The position numbers and the translations under genes were made by a program. A stretch of DNA of 64,000 bases, taken from Marinagarivorans cellulosilyticus. GTDB taxonomy: Bacteria; Pseudomonadota; Gammaproteobacteria; Pseudomonadales; Cellvibrionaceae. The notes beneath the pieces are model-generated. The model did not search any database and was not told the DNA's origin. It was given only the letters and a program-made list of their open reading frames with translations. Below are positions 1-9,268 of the stretch, one piece after another; the stretch's first letter is position 1; each line of letters opens with the position of its first letter. The DNA lies in contig NZ_AP023086.1 in NCBI RefSeq assembly GCF_021655555.1, forward strand, positions 4,494,685-4,558,684, given 5' to 3'.

Positions 1-2480
1 GCAAGGTCTCGTGTACCCACAAAGTCAATTTGAGAATTCTCGGTAATCGACTCAACACCGTACAAAGTACCTGCCAACGCGACCTCGACTTCTTCGCCAC
101 CCTCCAAAGTTTCTATCACCGAGCCGCCTCCGGCAGGAGGTCGAATACGCCCTACTGAGTCAAAATCTTCAAGACCAAACAGAGGGTTAATAATGCGCTT
201 ATGGCAGCCATCACACGCAGCGTCTTGGGTGTACAACTCAAAGAATGTGCGGCTGTTAATAGCGCCATATGTCTGTTGATGCGCCTCAACAAGCTTCTGC
301 GCTGCATCGCGATCGGCCACTAACTCTGCATTCGGCGCCGCAATATGCTGGCAAAGCATAAGCTCTCGAATATCAACAGCCCGAAGAATAGGCGCCGTAC
401 GGTTATCGTGTGCATTGAGGGACATAAACGCCCCAGAGGTCAAAATACCGCCGCGACCATCAATATAGGTTTTAGCGAAATTGTCATCTAGGCCACCTTG
501 CGCACCATAGAAGTCACCTAAAGTTCTGTTAACGAAGGTATAGTCTGCGCTGTAAAACTCGCTAAACGGTACAGCATCATCGTAAAAAACATGTCGGAAA
601 AGCGCTCGAACCTCCTCAGCCATCGCTGACCTCACCGCCGGCGTAAACTCAGCAACCGTTCCACGCTGCAGCTCAGCTACCCCATCAGTTTGCATCCACG
701 CGCCAACAAAGTTACTAAAGTGCTCGCGGCCACGCGCACTATTCACCAAACGCTCTACCTGCGCCGCAATTTGCTCTGAAGTCGTAAGGGCATCATTGCG
801 AGCGGCCTGCAATAAGGTTAAGTCCGGCAAACTGCCCGTAAACATAAATGAGAGTGCAGAAGCGAATTCGTAAGGAGGCAATACATAAGCATCTGCGTCT
901 GCATCAGCCAATGGTGCAACCTCGGTTGACTGCGATGGCTCTTGCACCTCACCCGATGAAAAATCACCGCCTACAAGGCGAAACGCATCGATTTTTGTAC
1001 CGTCTTCTCTTCGCTGAATTTTTAGCGTATAAACTTGGCCCGCGGTCAGTCCACTCCAAGAAGCAACCGCAATCTCTTCATAGCCGTTCGTCCTAACGTT
1101 ATTCTGGGCCGTCCATGCATTATCTCGGCCCTCGAGCTTATAGTGAAAGCTATCGTCTGTACCGTTGGGCATATTCACCGTAGCAAACAGGCTCAAGTCC
1201 GGCGAAGTGGCAACTACCTGATAGAAAAGCTGCCCCTGTGCATTATCCGTGGCTTGAGTATTCTCACCACCCTGCCCTGGCCATACAACAACTGTTCGGC
1301 CGCCTTCAATTTGTGTTTCAAAAGGCGATGCTGGCGATGCAGGGTCATAGCTTTCTGCTTCTACTGTAGCACTCGCAATAGAGCCTTGATTGTCGTAATA
1401 GCCCTTTTCAATAGCCTCTTGAATACTAATGCCCGTTTCATCTCTATACAGAAATTGCGGCGAGGTTAGCAGTGCTGTTAAAGCAGCCTCCATACCCACA
1501 GTGGTACCGAAACTTGTAAAGAGTTTGCGATATTCTTCGCTTTCGGTAGCGGTTAACGGGCGCCGAAAAGCGCGATAGGCCGTTTCATTAATAAACTTAG
1601 TGGCGCATGTGGCGGCATTATTACAAGTAAATGGTTTTCCGTTCTCAGCCGCCCAAGATGCAATCTTTTCGGCATTATCCAGATGCGCTTCGGCAAGGCG
1701 GTCACTGACCGCTTGGGCGGCAGTACTCACAAACCCGCCTAAGTAGCTATCGTAGTTTGCCAACTTATCGCCAAACTCGTCAGTAAGACCAAGCAGGTCT
1801 TCAATTGAGTTTTGGTATTCTCGGCTGGTTAATAGCCGGATCGTACGCTGCCCGTACATCAGCTCACTCTCACTAGAACAGGCAAACGGCTTGGATTGTT
1901 CAGGCTCGGCAAAGGTTTCCATATAGGCTGCAACATCGGCCGCACATTGCGCGTTACAAGCGGTGGCATCCACCGGAGGCATTTCTGCTGCAATATAAGA
2001 TGCCAAGCTATCGTAGGATTTACCGGTATTTGATATGCCACCGCCATCGGCGTTAAAGCGTATAGCGGTACCAATAGCCACATTAACGCGGCCATCTGAG
2101 CCAATAGTATTTAGGTTACCGTGGCATAGGGCGCAATGCATTTCCCATTCATCAGCGCCGCTGGCCGCCTCTCCAATCAAGCCTTCAACCCCAGTAGAAG
2201 GGTTCGAATCGCTTGAGGCAGAGCTATTTGAAGTTATGTCACTTGAACTTGAGCTAGGGCTATTCGAGGTCGAATCACTTGAGTTTGAGCCACCCAATGA
2301 GCTAGAAGCCTGGGGGATGCTAGATGAGCTGGTCTCCTCGAGTTCCCCGGTGCATGCTGTCAAAAAGGTGGCGCAGGCAAGCGCCGCAAGTGAAGGGAGT
2401 TTAACAAAAGGAATTACGCCGTAAGACCATCGTAGTTTCTTATTGGCGATATTTAGCCTGCCCGCAGATTTAGAGATCAC
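1..2480 (-). CDS. DUF1587/1592/1588/1585-type cytochrome lipoprotein with carbohydrate-binding-like insert (3' end outside window)
   Basis: The reading frame is open to the left edge, so the C-terminus is missing. GTG at 2480 is chosen because AGGAG sits 7 nt upstream; an in-frame ATG at 2501 is possible but has no ribosome binding site. The N-terminus has a hydrophobic stretch ending in LTAC (Cys43), a lipobox. A Ser-rich linker follows, then a c-type haem motif CALCH near residues 115-119. Next come the helical blocks of the DUF1595/1592/1588/1585 set known from Planctomycetes and marine Gammaproteobacteria, ending at a second haem-like motif CDGCH. Between DUF1595 and DUF1592 lies a beta-rich segment (roughly + positions 980-1340) resembling a carbohydrate-binding module. 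Family function is unknown; an envelope redox or polysaccharide-related role is inferred. Confidence 0.85.
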   Translation of the reverse strand, partial: MISKSAGRLNIANKKLRWSYGVIPFVKLPSLAALACATFLTACTGELEETSSSSIPQASSSLGGSNSSDSTSNSPSSSSSDITSNSSASSDSNPSTGVEGLIGEAASGADEWEMHCALCHGNLNTIGSDGRVNVAIGTAIRFNADGGGISNTGKSYDSLASYIAAEMPPVDATACNAQCAADVAAYMETFAEPEQSKPFACSSESELMYGQRTIRLLTSREYQNSIEDLLGLTDEFGDKLANYDSYLGGFVSTAAQAVSDRLAEAHLDNAEKIASWAAENGKPFTCNNAATCATKFINETAYRAFRRPLTATESEEYRKLFTSFGTTVGMEAALTALLTSPQFLYRDETGISIQEAIEKGYYDNQGSIASATVEAESYDPASPASPFETQIEGGRTVVVWPGQGGENTQATDNAQGQLFYQVVATSPDLSLFATVNMPNGTDDSFHYKLEGRDNAWTAQNNVRTNGYEEIAVASWSGLTAGQVYTLKIQRREDGTKIDAFRLVGGDFSSGEVQEPSQSTEVAPLADADADAYVLPPYEFASALSFMFTGSLPDLTLLQAARNDALTTSEQIAAQVERLVNSARGREHFSNFVGAWMQTDGVAELQRGTVAEFTPAVRSAMAEEVRALFRHVFYDDAVPFSEFYSADYTFVNRTLGDFYGAQGGLDDNFAKTYIDGRGGILTSGAFMSLNAHDNRTAPILRAVDIRELMLCQHIAAPNAELVADRDAAQKLVEAHQQTYGAINSRTFFELYTQDAACDGCHKRIINPLFGLEDFDSVGRIRPPAGGGSVIETLEGGEEVEVALAGTLYGVESITENSQIDFVGTRDL

Positions 2481-2501
2481 GCTGCCACTCCTAGTTAACA
2501 T

Positions 2502-3236
2502 TTTGCTGCACAAATTAAATGGTATGAGTCGTAGAACTTTGTCATCGCTAAATAACTCGCGCAGCAGCTAAAATAGCGCCACTTTGCTCACTAAAAACCT
2601 TTAGCCCAACCTTTTCAACTCGATTATTTTATTGCTTTAAATTTTTTCTTTCGAAAGGCTCACACATACTAACGATCTAATAAAATAAAGACCCCATGGT
2701 GCCAATGAAGAAATTATGCATTCAAACTACAGTCAACGCGTGTTTTTCACTAGCCGGAAAGTGCTGCCATGTCACATTTTTAAAAAGATATCGAAACAAT
2801 TTTAGGCTCGCGCAGAAAATTAATTTTCAGAAAATATTAAAGTGCCCACAATTTTACAAAAACACCCTGAATAATAATTCGCAAGTAAACATTGGAAGCT
2901 TGAACCACCTTCTCCTACTTTAACTATCCGATTTTACAAGGTTTTTATTGCCCCCTACTTTCCCGCACATCCCCCAAAAAAGCGTGAAAATCGGCGTGTA
3001 TTGTAAGCTACACAGCAATACTTCACACTACAATAACGCTACCCGCGCAGAGACCTTTAGGCCATTACTGGCTAGCATTTCAACAAATTTATTTCAGCCA
3101 CCAATCTTTGCACAAATTAAATGACAGCTAAAAATTAGCGTGTATTTTTATCAAGCTAAAACTTGTAACTTTTAAATTAAAAATTATTATATAGATAACC
3201 GCACCGTTGAATTAACAGCTTTCAAGTTTAAATAAT
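2502..3236. other. AT-rich intergenic region without a convincing gene
   Basis: No frame has both a ribosome binding site and protein-like composition. The stretch is unusually AT-rich, especially 3120-3236, and probably holds the promoter of the leftward cytochrome gene. No hairpin or clear operator was recognised. Confidence 0.5.
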
Positions 3237-3802
3237 GGGCATCTCTAAAAATAGTATTTTTTATGAGAGCAAGGGCAGAAGTTGCTCCCGGCAACTTTCT
3301 GCATTTCCTCCGTCCGTGGCAATGTCATTAACTTAAGGGCACCTCTAAAAATAGTAATTTTTTGTGAGAGCAATGAAGCACCGCCCGGACGACTGAATGG
3401 ATTCAGGAGCTAGAGCGACGCAGGAAGCCAAAGCCGAGAGCCGCAGTTTACGTGGTGTAAATCATTCAGCGCATCCATGCGCTTCACCCTGCGGGCAGCA
3501 AGTTGTGCAAATTGATCCTCTAATTTGTGAGGATTTGTTGAAGCCCTCTTTGGCTTCGATCCTACGGATTGCCCGGCGGCAACCCAAAACGCACCTGGCG
3601 TTTTGGTCTAGGACGGAGCTAATGCCCATGGATGGACTGAATACTTTTGCATCGGCGCCCGAAGCACCTTATTAGACATTGCACCGCCACAAGGAAGTGG
3701 TTAATTAGAATAACGAAGCGAGCAGTTATCGAGAGGCACAATGTCGAGGAGCGAAAAGCTGAAAGCCGCTATCGCGGAAAAAGTGCATTTTTAGAGATGC
3801 CC
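3237..3802. repeat. MITE-like dispersed repeat, compound copy A
   Basis: The element starts with GGGCATCTCTAAAAATAG and ends with the inverted counterpart ATTTTTAGAGATGCCC. A second left end (GGGCACCTCTAAAAATAG) lies inside at 3337, so this is a compound copy. Inner modules are shared with the other copies: the hairpin CTGAATGGATTCAG, a segment recurring at 37.9 kb, and the GCCGCTATCGCGG end. The segment 3237-3336 is repeated in reverse complement near 38130-38232. No transposase is encoded. No clean target duplication is visible for this copy. Confidence 0.8.
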
Positions 3803-3965
3803 CTATTGGGATAACTCCTGATCAAGCCACCTTAGCAGTAGTTATCCAGAACATTCACCAGCAATCAGCCCCGATGTGGCCGCCCTATATCAACCTCTCC
3901 AATACCCTCCTTCGTGTTTTTCTAGCGCTGAACAAACCTTTTCACTGCGTCGCAAAATCAACACA

Positions 3966-4013
3966 TGAACAAACCTCATAAGTGCATGAAATATAATCGA
4001 TTTTATTCATGCA
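3966..4013. promoter_or_regulatory. Candidate operator region of the mesX-mesD operon
   Basis: A perfect 8-bp inverted repeat, TGCATGAA (3983-3990) and TTCATGCA (4006-4013), is spaced by 15 bp and lies about 75 bp before mesX. Just upstream, TGAACAAACCTCA (3966-3978) is one base away from the TGAA-N5-TTCA consensus of the methionine regulator MetR. Both sites are seen in the sequence; assignment to MetR or another regulator is inference. Confidence 0.35.
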
Positions 4014-4085
4014 TAGGCGAGTATAAATTGCGCCAATAGCAACGCAACAGTTCAATCTGTTGGTACAAAATAGGAAGAGGTCGCC

Positions 4086-5060
4086 ATGAGTAACGATTTT
4101 ACATACATAATTACAAGCACCCCCTTTGATGAAAACTATCAACCCGCAGATAGCACGCGCATTACAACGAACTTCGCCAATCTAGCCCGAGGCGAAAGCA
4201 GCCGAGAGAACCTGCGCAACACCCTGCGCATGGTAGATGGTCGATTTAATGGTTTGGCCAACTGGGACAATCCAAAAGCTGACCGCTATTCGTTGGAATT
4301 ACAAATCATATCTGTGGATATCGATATTAAGGGGAATGGCGAGCGCTTTCCATGTATTGAAATCCTGAAAACCAACATTATCGATCACAAAACCGGCAAA
4401 CGTATCGAAGGTATTGCCGGTAACAATTTTTCGTCTTACGTGCGCGATTACGATTTCAGCGTGTTATTGCTAGATCATAATAAAGGCCAATCGAGCTTTA
4501 GCTTTCCGGATAACTTTGGTGATTTACATGGCAAGCTGTTTAAAGATTTTCTAAATTCAGACACTTACAAAGCTAACTTCAGAAAACCACCGGTTATTTG
4601 CCTAAGCGTTTCAAACAATAAAATTTATCATCGAACCGGAAACCAACACCCTGTACTGGGTGTTGAGTACCAGCCAAATGAGTCGTCATTAACAGAACAA
4701 TATTTCAAGAAGATGGGCTTTGAAGTGCGCTACTTTATGCCGCCCAATAGTGTTGCACCATTGGCATTCTATTTTTTTGGCGATTTACTTAGTGACTACA
4801 CCAACATTGAACTGATTAGCACGATCAGCACAATGGAGACTTTCCAAAAAATCTATCGGCCCGAAATCTACAATGCCAATGCCATCGCCGGCAACCATTA
4901 TCAGCCGAATCTAAAACACCCAGATCATTCGCTAACTCAGGTGGTTTATGATCGCGAAGAGCGCAGCCAGCTAGCCATTAAACAAGGAAAATTTGCTGAA
5001 GAACATTTCATCAAACCCTATCAATCTGTACTTGACCAATGGTCTCGAAACTACGCTTAA
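4086..5060 (+). CDS. mesX: MesX, DUF1852 putative oxygenase partner of methionine synthase MesD
   Basis: The protein has 324 residues, full length for DUF1852, and the start is preceded by AGGAAGAGG. The family is known as MesX, required together with MesD for folate-independent methionine synthesis in bacteria such as Acinetobacter; it is a putative oxygenase, which would explain the oxygen need of that pathway. No signal peptide or membrane segment is visible, so it should be cytosolic. mesD follows 19 nt downstream, so the two are probably co-transcribed. Identification rests on recognised sequence and on the neighbour. Confidence 0.85.
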   Translation: MSNDFTYIITSTPFDENYQPADSTRITTNFANLARGESSRENLRNTLRMVDGRFNGLANWDNPKADRYSLELQIISVDIDIKGNGERFPCIEILKTNIIDHKTGKRIEGIAGNNFSSYVRDYDFSVLLLDHNKGQSSFSFPDNFGDLHGKLFKDFLNSDTYKANFRKPPVICLSVSNNKIYHRTGNQHPVLGVEYQPNESSLTEQYFKKMGFEVRYFMPPNSVAPLAFYFFGDLLSDYTNIELISTISTMETFQKIYRPEIYNANAIAGNHYQPNLKHPDHSLTQVVYDREERSQLAIKQGKFAEEHFIKPYQSVLDQWSRNYA

Positions 5061-5079
5061 GGGCTATAGGAAAGTGAAT

Positions 5080-6108
5080 ATGAAAACCTTGTTACCCACA
5101 TCAACAGCCGGAAGTTTACCTAAACCATCGTGGCTAGCGGAACCTGAAAAACTGTGGTCACCGTGGAAATTAGAAAATCAAGCACTGATTGAAGGCAAAC
5201 AAGATGCTTTAAGAGTGGCTTTGCAAGAACAAAAAAAGGCGGGTATCGATATTGTGAGCGACGGCGAGCAAACCCGCCAGCATTTTGTAACCACGTTTAT
5301 TGAGCACTTAGAGGGCGTGGATTTTGAAAAGCGAAAAACGGTAAAAATCCGTGATCGCTATGACGTCAGCGTACCCAGTGTTGTTGGTACTGTAAGCCGC
5401 CCAAACGCTATCTTTGTTAATGATGCAAAGTTTCTACGCGCGCAAACCGACAAACCCATTAAGTGGGCCTTACCCGGCCCCATGACCATGGTAGATACCC
5501 TCTACGACGATCACTATAAAAGCCGTAAAGATCTAGCGTGGGAATTCGCCAAAATTCTAAATCAAGAAGCAAAAGAATTAGAATCCGCTGGCGTGGATAT
5601 TATTCAATTTGACGAACCAGCATTTAATGTGTTTTTTGACGAAGTCAATTCATGGGGTATCGCCTGTTTAGAAAAAGCCATTGAAGGGCTTAAGTGCGAA
5701 ACTGTCGTTCATATTTGTTATGGCTATGGGATAAAAGCCAATACCGATTGGAAAGAAAGCCTCGGTTCCGAATGGCGGCAGTACGAAGAAGTGTTTCCAA
5801 ATTTACAACATTCCAACATCGATATTATTTCACTTGAATGCCATAATTCCAGCGTGCCCATTGAATTGCTTGAACTGGTGCGAGGTAAAAAAATTATGGT
5901 AGGCGCCATTGATGTGGCCAGCAATACCATAGAAACCCCAGAAGAAGTGGCAGCAACCTTAAGAAAAGCCCTTAAATATGTGGATGCAGACAAACTATAC
6001 CCTTCTACCAACTGCGGCATGGCACCTTTATCCCGCGAAGTAGCAAGGGGCAAGCTCAATGCACTGCAGGCTGGCGCCGAAATTGTGAGAAAAGAATTGA
6101 CAACATAA
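5080..6108 (+). CDS. mesD: MesD, core-MetE-type folate-independent methionine synthase
   Basis: The protein has 342 residues and corresponds to the C-terminal zinc domain of MetE only, lacking the N-terminal folate-binding half. ATG at 5080 is chosen (AGGAAAG upstream; N-terminus MKTLLPTSTAGSLPKPSW); the frame extends back to 4993 but would then overlap mesX. Zinc-ligand motifs are visible: HIC in VHICYGYG near residue 212 and the late Cys in NCGMAP near residue 315. MesD makes methionine from homocysteine and an unidentified methyl donor and needs MesX. Coupling to mesX supports the MesD call over a MesA/B/C type. Confidence 0.85.
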   Translation: MKTLLPTSTAGSLPKPSWLAEPEKLWSPWKLENQALIEGKQDALRVALQEQKKAGIDIVSDGEQTRQHFVTTFIEHLEGVDFEKRKTVKIRDRYDVSVPSVVGTVSRPNAIFVNDAKFLRAQTDKPIKWALPGPMTMVDTLYDDHYKSRKDLAWEFAKILNQEAKELESAGVDIIQFDEPAFNVFFDEVNSWGIACLEKAIEGLKCETVVHICYGYGIKANTDWKESLGSEWRQYEEVFPNLQHSNIDIISLECHNSSVPIELLELVRGKKIMVGAIDVASNTIETPEEVAATLRKALKYVDADKLYPSTNCGMAPLSREVARGKLNALQAGAEIVRKELTT

Positions 6109-6212
6109 AACAATCGGCCTGCCAATATCGCACAATCAATCCACTACATGACTAAGAATCATCAGTGCTGCGCCTAAGCCATCGCCAGATTTATTTATAA
6201 AAGTATATTGCC

Positions 6213-7043
6213 ATGAGCATCATTGAATTTTTAAGCAACCATTTTTCCACTTTTTTATCGCTGGTTGCGACCGGTATGTTTGCCGGCGTATTAGCCGGCT
6301 TACTGGGTGTAGGCGGCGGCATTGTTATTGTCCCCATTTTGTTTTTCTTATTTCAGGGTTTTGGCGTTTCACCCGAATCAGCAATGTTAATTGCCACGGG
6401 CACATCGCTAGCTACCATTATCCCAACATCTATTAGCTCTATTTTTTCACACAATAAAAAAGGCAATGTGGATTTTGATCTGCTAAAACGTTGGGGAATA
6501 TTTATTCTTACAGGGGCTATCGCAGGAAGCTGGCTTGTAACTCGAGTGGACGGCACCTGGCTAACGGTATTATTTGCCTTAATTGCAATGTTATCTGCAT
6601 TAAATATGCTATTTAAAACGGGGAAGTCTGCATTATTCCAGCAACTACCAGGAAGCATCGGGCAAACCACCATGAGCACATCGATTGGCTTTTTCAGCGC
6701 TATGGTAGGCATTGGAGGTGGCACAATTTCCGTTCCCTTACTTACACTCTGCAACTACCCTACCCACAAAGCCGTTGGCACAGCAGCCGCAATAGGATTA
6801 ATCATTTCACTACCCGGCGCCCTAACGATGCTAGCTTTAGGAACAACGCCTGCTGATGCACCAGCCGGGACATATGGACTGATAAACTTTATTGGCTTTA
6901 TTTGTATTGTGCCGCTCACCGTTTTGTTTGCGCCGGTTGGCGCCCACATTGCCACCAAGTTGGATGCCAATAAATTGAAAAAAGTGTTCTCGGTTGTATT
7001 GCTTATCACAGGCCTACGCATGCTAGCGCAAACCATGCTCTAG
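6213..7043 (+). CDS. TauE/SafE (DUF81) family membrane permease
   Basis: The 276-residue, highly hydrophobic protein has about eight membrane segments in two repeated halves, each opening with the family's glycine-rich signature: GLLGVGGGIVIVP near residue 30 and MVGIGGGTISVPLL near residue 165. Family members export sulfite or organosulfonates or move other anions. The position after the methionine synthase genes could suggest a link to sulfur metabolism, but the 104-nt gap leaves this open. The substrate is not predictable from sequence. Confidence 0.85.
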   Translation: MSIIEFLSNHFSTFLSLVATGMFAGVLAGLLGVGGGIVIVPILFFLFQGFGVSPESAMLIATGTSLATIIPTSISSIFSHNKKGNVDFDLLKRWGIFILTGAIAGSWLVTRVDGTWLTVLFALIAMLSALNMLFKTGKSALFQQLPGSIGQTTMSTSIGFFSAMVGIGGGTISVPLLTLCNYPTHKAVGTAAAIGLIISLPGALTMLALGTTPADAPAGTYGLINFIGFICIVPLTVLFAPVGAHIATKLDANKLKKVFSVVLLITGLRMLAQTML

Positions 7044-7316
7044 GCGGTTTTAAACACACTAATCGTGCTGTGGTTAAACGGTGCAATACCATAGCTGATT
7101 TATTAGCCTACCAATGAATTCCAAGGCTCGTACACCAGCATAAACCTTCGCCAGCCTACAACACCCTTGCCAGCACAACACAACACCCTCGACAGTGTAC
7201 TTGTGCTTAAACTATGTCCAATATGCCCTTAACAGCAAATGTCATATACCATAGGCCCCCAAAACATAATCACTACTTCATGGCGGCTATTAGCACGCTT
7301 AAAAACTATTTACCAA

Positions 7317-8507
7317 ATGACACACCCAATGACGCATTTTTACACTTTTTACCAATACAGCCTTTTAGTCACCATCGCACTTGCCATTGGTGCGTGTAGC
7401 ACAGTCAAAAAAACACCCCAACAACCAAAAGCCATACACCTAGAACAATCGTCGTTCCAGGCGCTGCCAAGCTGGGGCGAATCAAATCAACAAGGCGCAC
7501 TAAACGCCTTTAAAAAATCGTGCCGTAAAAACTTATTGAGAAAAAGCATTACCTCGAGTGAAACCCAGCCAATGGTGCCCTTAGTCGACCTTCACTATGC
7601 GTGTAAACAAGCGGCTACTTGGCAGGGCAAGGCGCGGGAATTCTTTGAGATATACTTTGAGGTATTTGAAGCAAGCTTTAATGGTGTGCGCGATAGTTTT
7701 TATACGGGCTATTACGAACCCGAATTAAACGCATCCGTCACGCAAAAAGCCGGTTTTAATACGCCTATTTACGCCCTACCCGAGGATCTCATCACCGTTA
7801 ATTTAGGCAGCTTTGATAAAGGCTGGCAAGGCAAAAAACTTTGGGGCCGTATTGAGGGGCAACAGCTTAAGCCCTACTGGACCCGCGAAGAAATTCACCG
7901 GCACAGTATTCCCGCCCAACCTATCGCATGGGCAGATAGCGTGGATGTGTTTTTTTTGCATATTCAAGGCTCTGGCTTACTCGCATTAGATAACGGCGAA
8001 AAAATGCGTGTCGGCTTCGCCGGCCGCAATGGCCAACCCTATACCGCCATTGGTAAACCGTTAATTGAGCAAGGCGAAATAGACGCGGCCACTGTATCCA
8101 TGCAAAGCATTCGCGCATGGCTGGCGCAACACCCCGAGCGCGCCCAAAGCATCATGAACCTTAATCAATCGTATATATTTTTTAGGCCACTTAATAACAG
8201 CCTTAATAACGATAAAGACTCTGGCCCTGTCGGTGCCCACGGTGTGCCCCTTACCGCAGAACACTCCATCGCCGTCGACCCAGCCTATTGGCATTACGGC
8301 TTACCGCTATACATTAGTGCCGAACACCCCAGCGAAGGCGCCCAACTTAATAAATTGCTTATCACCCAAGACACCGGCAGCGCCATCAAAGGCCCACTGC
8401 GTGGCGATGTGTTTTGGGGCAGTGGTGACTATGCCGCTGAGGTTGCCGGCAAAATGAAATCGTCAGGGGTGACATGGGTTTTGCTCCCTAAAAAGGGCGT
8501 GGAGTAA
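7317..8507 (+). CDS. mltA: Membrane-bound lytic murein transglycosylase A (lipoprotein)
   Basis: The frame is open from 7239, but ATG at 7317 gives a normal lipoprotein signal with lipobox IGAC (Cys27); no start has a good ribosome binding site. The MltA domain is recognisable (FFLHIQGSGLLALDNGEKM, GFAGRNGQPYTAIG), and the C-terminal 3D domain holds the motif DTGSAIKGPLRGDVFWG, which contains the conserved aspartates including the catalytic one. The enzyme cleaves peptidoglycan glycan strands to 1,6-anhydromuropeptides at the inner face of the outer membrane. It stands alone, and a hairpin follows. Confidence 0.92.
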   Translation: MTHPMTHFYTFYQYSLLVTIALAIGACSTVKKTPQQPKAIHLEQSSFQALPSWGESNQQGALNAFKKSCRKNLLRKSITSSETQPMVPLVDLHYACKQAATWQGKAREFFEIYFEVFEASFNGVRDSFYTGYYEPELNASVTQKAGFNTPIYALPEDLITVNLGSFDKGWQGKKLWGRIEGQQLKPYWTREEIHRHSIPAQPIAWADSVDVFFLHIQGSGLLALDNGEKMRVGFAGRNGQPYTAIGKPLIEQGEIDAATVSMQSIRAWLAQHPERAQSIMNLNQSYIFFRPLNNSLNNDKDSGPVGAHGVPLTAEHSIAVDPAYWHYGLPLYISAEHPSEGAQLNKLLITQDTGSAIKGPLRGDVFWGSGDYAAEVAGKMKSSGVTWVLLPKKGVE

Positions 8508-8533
8508 TAAACCGCAGTGATCCAGAGGTACGA

Positions 8534-8567
8534 GCTTAAGCCCCCTTTTTAGGAGGGGCGCTTGAGC
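8534..8567. terminator. Imperfect hairpin between convergent genes
   Basis: The arms GCTTAAGCCCCC and GGGGCGCTTGAGC flank a short T-rich loop between mltA and the convergent gene ending at 8600. It is probably a shared terminator, but no strong T-tract follows on the + strand. Confidence 0.4.
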
Positions 8568-8599
8568 CAAAAACCAAACAAACTATGGCCGAAAAAAAT

Positions 8600-9268
8600 T
8601 TAGCCTTCAATTTTTTCTAGCTGAACATAACTTAAAAACTCTTTCACGCCATCCATTAAGGCATCGAAGAGTGCCTGGGGGAGTGGTTCGCCAATGGGTA
8701 CGTAGCCGCCAAAAGAGCAGTTGAAAGTCAATATATGACGATGATCAATGGGTAAACTGAAAATATATCTTGGATCAGACCGTTTGTGAGTTGCGTTTTC
8801 ACGTAAGAATTTTTTATCCTCAACTGTTACCCAACAAAAATCCGGGCCTAACATTTCACCATCGTTTTCTTCGTCGAATATATGTTGTACCGCTTGCTCT
8901 AACTCATTGCAGTTTCTTACATCTGTAACGCTAGGGATATTTTGAATACGCGCAATAGCAATGCTAACGTAAATACCACCACTATAACCGCCACCTTTCT
9001 GAAGAACATCAAAGCCGCTATCGCCAAGCGCCAAATATAAAAACGGTTTTTCTTTGGATTGAAAGCCATATAAATACTGATAAAACAGCTCGTCACTATT
9101 AAGATCAACCTCGTAGCCCACATAGTCTTCCGGAGCCAAATCTCGTTGTTCTGCTACGTCCAGCCGAAAACTTAAATGTGATTCAGGTAGTTTAAAGCTA
9201 TTAATAGGCTGTTTAGCAAAAGCAGGCCATTGCAGGGTTATTTTTTTAACATCTAAAGCTGTACTCAT
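8600..9268 (-). CDS. Unknown protein, second gene of a coupled pair
   Basis: This 222-residue soluble protein has no signal peptide and no recognised family. ATG at 9268 is chosen because it overlaps the stop of the upstream gene (TAATG) with GGAG just before it; a GTG at 9277 is possible. The sequence is acidic, with aromatic-rich beta-like stretches such as YLYGFQSKEKPFLYLALGD and a C-terminal helix. The tight translational coupling to the 359-residue gene before it suggests that the two products act together, as in effector/immunity or effector/chaperone pairs, but nothing in the sequence proves this. Confidence 0.7.
   Translation of the reverse strand: MSTALDVKKITLQWPAFAKQPINSFKLPESHLSFRLDVAEQRDLAPEDYVGYEVDLNSDELFYQYLYGFQSKEKPFLYLALGDSGFDVLQKGGGYSGGIYVSIAIARIQNIPSVTDVRNCNELEQAVQHIFDEENDGEMLGPDFCWVTVEDKKFLRENATHKRSDPRYIFSLPIDHRHILTFNCSFGGYVPIGEPLPQALFDALMDGVKEFLSYVQLEKIEG

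Noticed and set aside
848..2424. Several + strand frames over 848-2424
   Set aside because: They are antisense shadows of the cytochrome lipoprotein gene, which has haem motifs, lipobox and a good start.
2696..2923. 75-residue frame in the AT-rich spacer
   Set aside because: No Shine-Dalgarno sequence and composition typical of random AT-rich DNA.
3397..3675. 92-residue frame inside MITE copy A (similar frames at 20267, 22912, 25191 and 37760)
   Set aside because: These frames lie wholly in the repeat, differ in phase between copies and have no ribosome binding site; they reflect repeat composition, not a transposase.
4016..4085. SAM-responsive riboswitch before mesX
   Set aside because: The leader is short and I see no SAM-I/II-like core; palindromes fit protein operators better.
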